From: Ampullaceana balthica
Lineage: Eukaryota > Mollusca > Gastropoda > Lymnaeidae
Length of the DNA stretch: 64,000 bases
NCBI GenBank assembly: GCA_944989445.1
Contig: CALYLW010000281.1
Location: 599,824 to 663,823, forward strand
Direction: 5' to 3'
Positions within the stretch are counted from its first letter, which is position 1. The number at the start of each line of letters is the position of its first letter. Shown here in pieces: positions 62,033 through 64,000 of this stretch. The notes beneath the pieces were generated by a model that was not told the origin of the DNA, did no database searches, and saw only the letters and a list, made by a program, of their open reading frames with translations. A program made the translations under genes and the position numbers.

Positions 62033-62408
62033 GTAAGTCTGGGTCATTGGGTTTATTGGGAGTTTGTGGGTGGAGCTATATCAAGTGTTTAACTGAACAG
62101 TTAGGGTAATGTGTTGTTAGGTTAACTGAACTGTTTGATTAACGTGTTGTTTGGGTAATTCAACTGTTTAGTTAATCTAATCTCTGTATTGTATGATGAT
62201 AGCCCAAATATCAACCCATTTGAGATTGGATCTCCCTAGTCCTTTTAAACATATGCGGACAGAATTTCATATGCATCATATTTAAGTATACATATATCAA
62301 ACATTTCTCCTCCAGAAAATGTGGTAAAAAGTGTTTAAAAATTAACGTGGTTAAATTCTTCACAAGCTTTACAATACATACGCTCCTTCTATAAAGAATA
62401 TTATTGCG
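62033..62408. other. Intron 7, left part
   Basis: Begins with three loose TTAACTGAACTGTTTG-like words (62088-62170), then unique AT-rich sequence. Confidence 0.5.
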
Positions 62409-62660
62409 TCCTAGTGACGTTCACAGGCCACGGCTATGAGGGACCACGCAATTTTCCAGCCATCTTCGTTTCCCTAACTAATGTTAAGCACCCATTCGGA
62501 GTTAGGTGGATTCGGGGCCCCGGGAACAAGGGCCTGTCTTCACGGAGTTTCGAACCCGTGACCGTCGGCCCGCTCAACCTCCGAATCCCCTCCACTTCAC
62601 CCCCACGAGCGTATAAATACTTCAGGGGCAACCTCAGGACATTCATTCAAACCCTGTCAA
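62409..62660 (-). mobile_element. Possible tRNA-derived SINE, minus strand
   Basis: On the reverse strand GGGTTCGAAACTCC (62544-62557) resembles an RNA polymerase III B box. GTTGAGCGGGCC sits about 25 bases upstream, where an A box would lie in a decayed form. The region is GC-richer than its surroundings and continues with CCGAATCCACCTAACTCCGA. No tail or target duplication was found, so the boundaries are approximate. Confidence 0.4.
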
Positions 62661-63108
62661 CATCCGGTCATATCATCCAGTAAAGAGGCAATATCCAGGT
62701 TTCAAGTCTCTTGAAATTCCTGGAAGTCCTGGAAATTTCCTTGAATAGGAAATAAAAATCTAAAGTCTGCAAACCTCCTTAAATTAAAAACTTTCATCTT
62801 ACATGCCTTGAAATTAAATTTTTGTTGAGAGTGGTGGATCAAATTCATTTTTCATCATTAAAAAATAAATAAACTTTGTACAGCGAGAAGTAGATACTTT
62901 TTTGAGCGATAGACTTCAGGTCTTCGGTTTTTTAAAATTCGTATGGCCTTTTCTATATTCACCTTAATAAGTACTTAAAGTATAATTTATATATGCAGTA
63001 GTTGTACTGTGCACATCTCTTAATATCTCTGCATTTATTTATATAATCTTTGTTCGCTTCTGCAACGTTTCAATAATTCAACAATGTTCCGCCATTTTGA
63101 ACCAACAG
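62661..63108. other. Intron 7, right part
   Basis: AT-rich, no feature supported. Ends in the exon 8 acceptor CATTTTGAACCAACAG, which has a weak pyrimidine tract. Confidence 0.5.
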
Positions 63109-63196
63109 ATCCGAACTGAACCTTGGAGTTGAAAGGTCAGGGTTCACGTTGATCCGGTTCTGCAAGGAGAATCCGGAGCTGGATCTATACGTCAAG
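63109..63196 (+). CDS. IP3 receptor-like exon 8 (last in window)
   Basis: One base completes GGA from exon 7; 29 codons then read SELNLGVERSGFTLIRFCKE and NPELDLYVK, ending AAG|GTAAAG in phase 0. In IP3 receptors this place holds the strand before the GGDVVRLFH start of the second beta-trefoil, which is expected in the next exon outside the window. The donor GTAAAG is acceptable. Confidence 0.87.
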
Positions 63197-63282
63197 GTAA
63201 AGCACAAAGTTACGATCTGTGAGACAGTTTTCTAGTTTTTCGTTAGCTTTGTTCTGCTGTGTTTGTGTTTAGATTATCTTCT

Positions 63283-63515
63283 TCTGTTTAGTTTAACATA
63301 CTGTTTAGTTTAACATACTGTTTAGTTTAACATACTGTTTAGGTTAACGTAGTGTTTAGGTTAACTTAGTGTTTAGGTTAACTTACTGTTTAGGTTAACG
63401 TATTGTTTAGGTTAACTTAGTGTTTAGGTTAACATAGTTTTTAGGTTTAAGTGGTGTTTAGGTTAACTTAGTGTTTAGGTTTAAGTGGTGTTTAGGTGAC
63501 GGTAGTGTTTGGTTG
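63283..63515. repeat. 17-bp minisatellite in intron 8, about 13 copies
   Basis: Units of TGTTTAGGTTAACTTAG with TTTAACATAC and TTTAAGTGG variants, starting about 85 bases after the exon 8 donor. No exon sequence is included. Confidence 0.93.
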
Positions 63516-64000
63516 TGGTAGACAACATCAACATGACGAGGCGTTGTTGAAGTGATCGTGTTGGCGTTATTTAAACCAAGGGCAGTGGCTCTCATCGGAA
63601 ACATCACAGAGCAGAGCCCCAACGCAACAATGTTTTTAACACGACTCTTCAAGTCCGTCCCTCAACAACTAAATGTAATAACAAAGTAACTTTGCTATGA
63701 CATCTACAGAAATGTTGAGAACGTTCAATAATTGGAATTAACCAATTTTGTTTTTGAAAAAAACGCGATTTAACGAGAAAAAAAAATAGAATTTTATGTG
63801 TAGCTCTATGGGTGTTTTTTTTTAAGTTTAAAATGTCAGTGTTTATAGGGCAAATCCTTACAGTGCAAAATTTAAATGCATAATCCTTTAGCAATAGTTC
63901 TATTTCATAAATAGTGTACAATTTGTCTAAAATATCCATCACATGAATGAAATTGTTTAATCACAGGGTACAAATTATTTAACTAGTATTCAAATACTTA
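63516..64000. other. Intron 8 sequence to window end
   Basis: No further exon of the receptor was recognised before 64000. Confidence 0.5.

Noticed and set aside
62544..62557. A functional tRNA gene
   Set aside because: Only a B-box-like word is clear; I could not fold a cloverleaf with acceptor and anticodon arms. A SINE remnant is more likely.

Overview
This window is eukaryotic, AT-rich and intron-rich. It has no operons, no ribosome binding sites, long non-coding stretches, consensus GT...AG splice sites, DNA transposons, non-LTR retrotransposon pieces and very many minisatellites. The gene family, the hAT and Helitron elements and the repeat style suggest a lophotrochozoan, most likely a gastropod mollusc. 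That placement is inference; the species cannot be read from the sequence.

The one gene supported by homology is on the + strand in the right half (28128-63196, continuing past the window). Eight exons (28128-28225, 36717-36790, 37963-38102, 38802-38888, 42512-42589, 60229-60309, 61935-62032, 63109-63196) join in phase into 744 coding bases (248 codons). They encode the N-terminal suppressor (first beta-trefoil) region of an inositol 1,4,5-trisphosphate receptor-like intracellular calcium channel. The seven introns run from about 0.7 to 17.6 kb. Several exons are too short to show up as open reading frames and were found by splice sites, phase and family resemblance.

Layout: 1-28 kb holds no recognised conserved gene. 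It contains about 20 tandem arrays with periods of 16-73 bp, two copies of a GGGGCC-ended MITE, one possible secreted-protein exon (10882-11135), a 3.5 kb array of a 63-bp unit (13691-17160) with 315-bp higher-order structure, a foldback element (22641-22984), a decayed minus-strand hAT transposon (23166-24818) and a pogo-like remnant (26342-27205). From 28 to 64 kb the receptor exons alternate with arrays and mobile elements: a Helitron (32495-34372), a LINE fragment in which an 11-codon piece is amplified 24 times (34680-36119), a 4.7 kb array of a 34-bp unit (43141-47886), a hAT MITE with perfect 8-bp target duplication (48848-49035) and its longer relative (50609-52967), and a minus-strand LINE fragment (56195-56590). 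Tandem arrays make up about a third of the window by my rough sum.

The most unusual pattern is that many arrays in the receptor gene begin at splice junctions. The arrays after exons 1, 2 and 6 are tandem copies of the exon end plus its 5' splice site, giving dozens of decoy donors. Exons 1, 4-to-5 and 7 have acceptor-region duplications: the start codon and acceptor of exon 1, the acceptor plus first codons of exon 5, and the acceptor tract of exon 7. A 13-base copy of the exon 3 acceptor lies in the intron before it. Repeat birth at exon-intron boundaries appears to be a repeated process in this gene.
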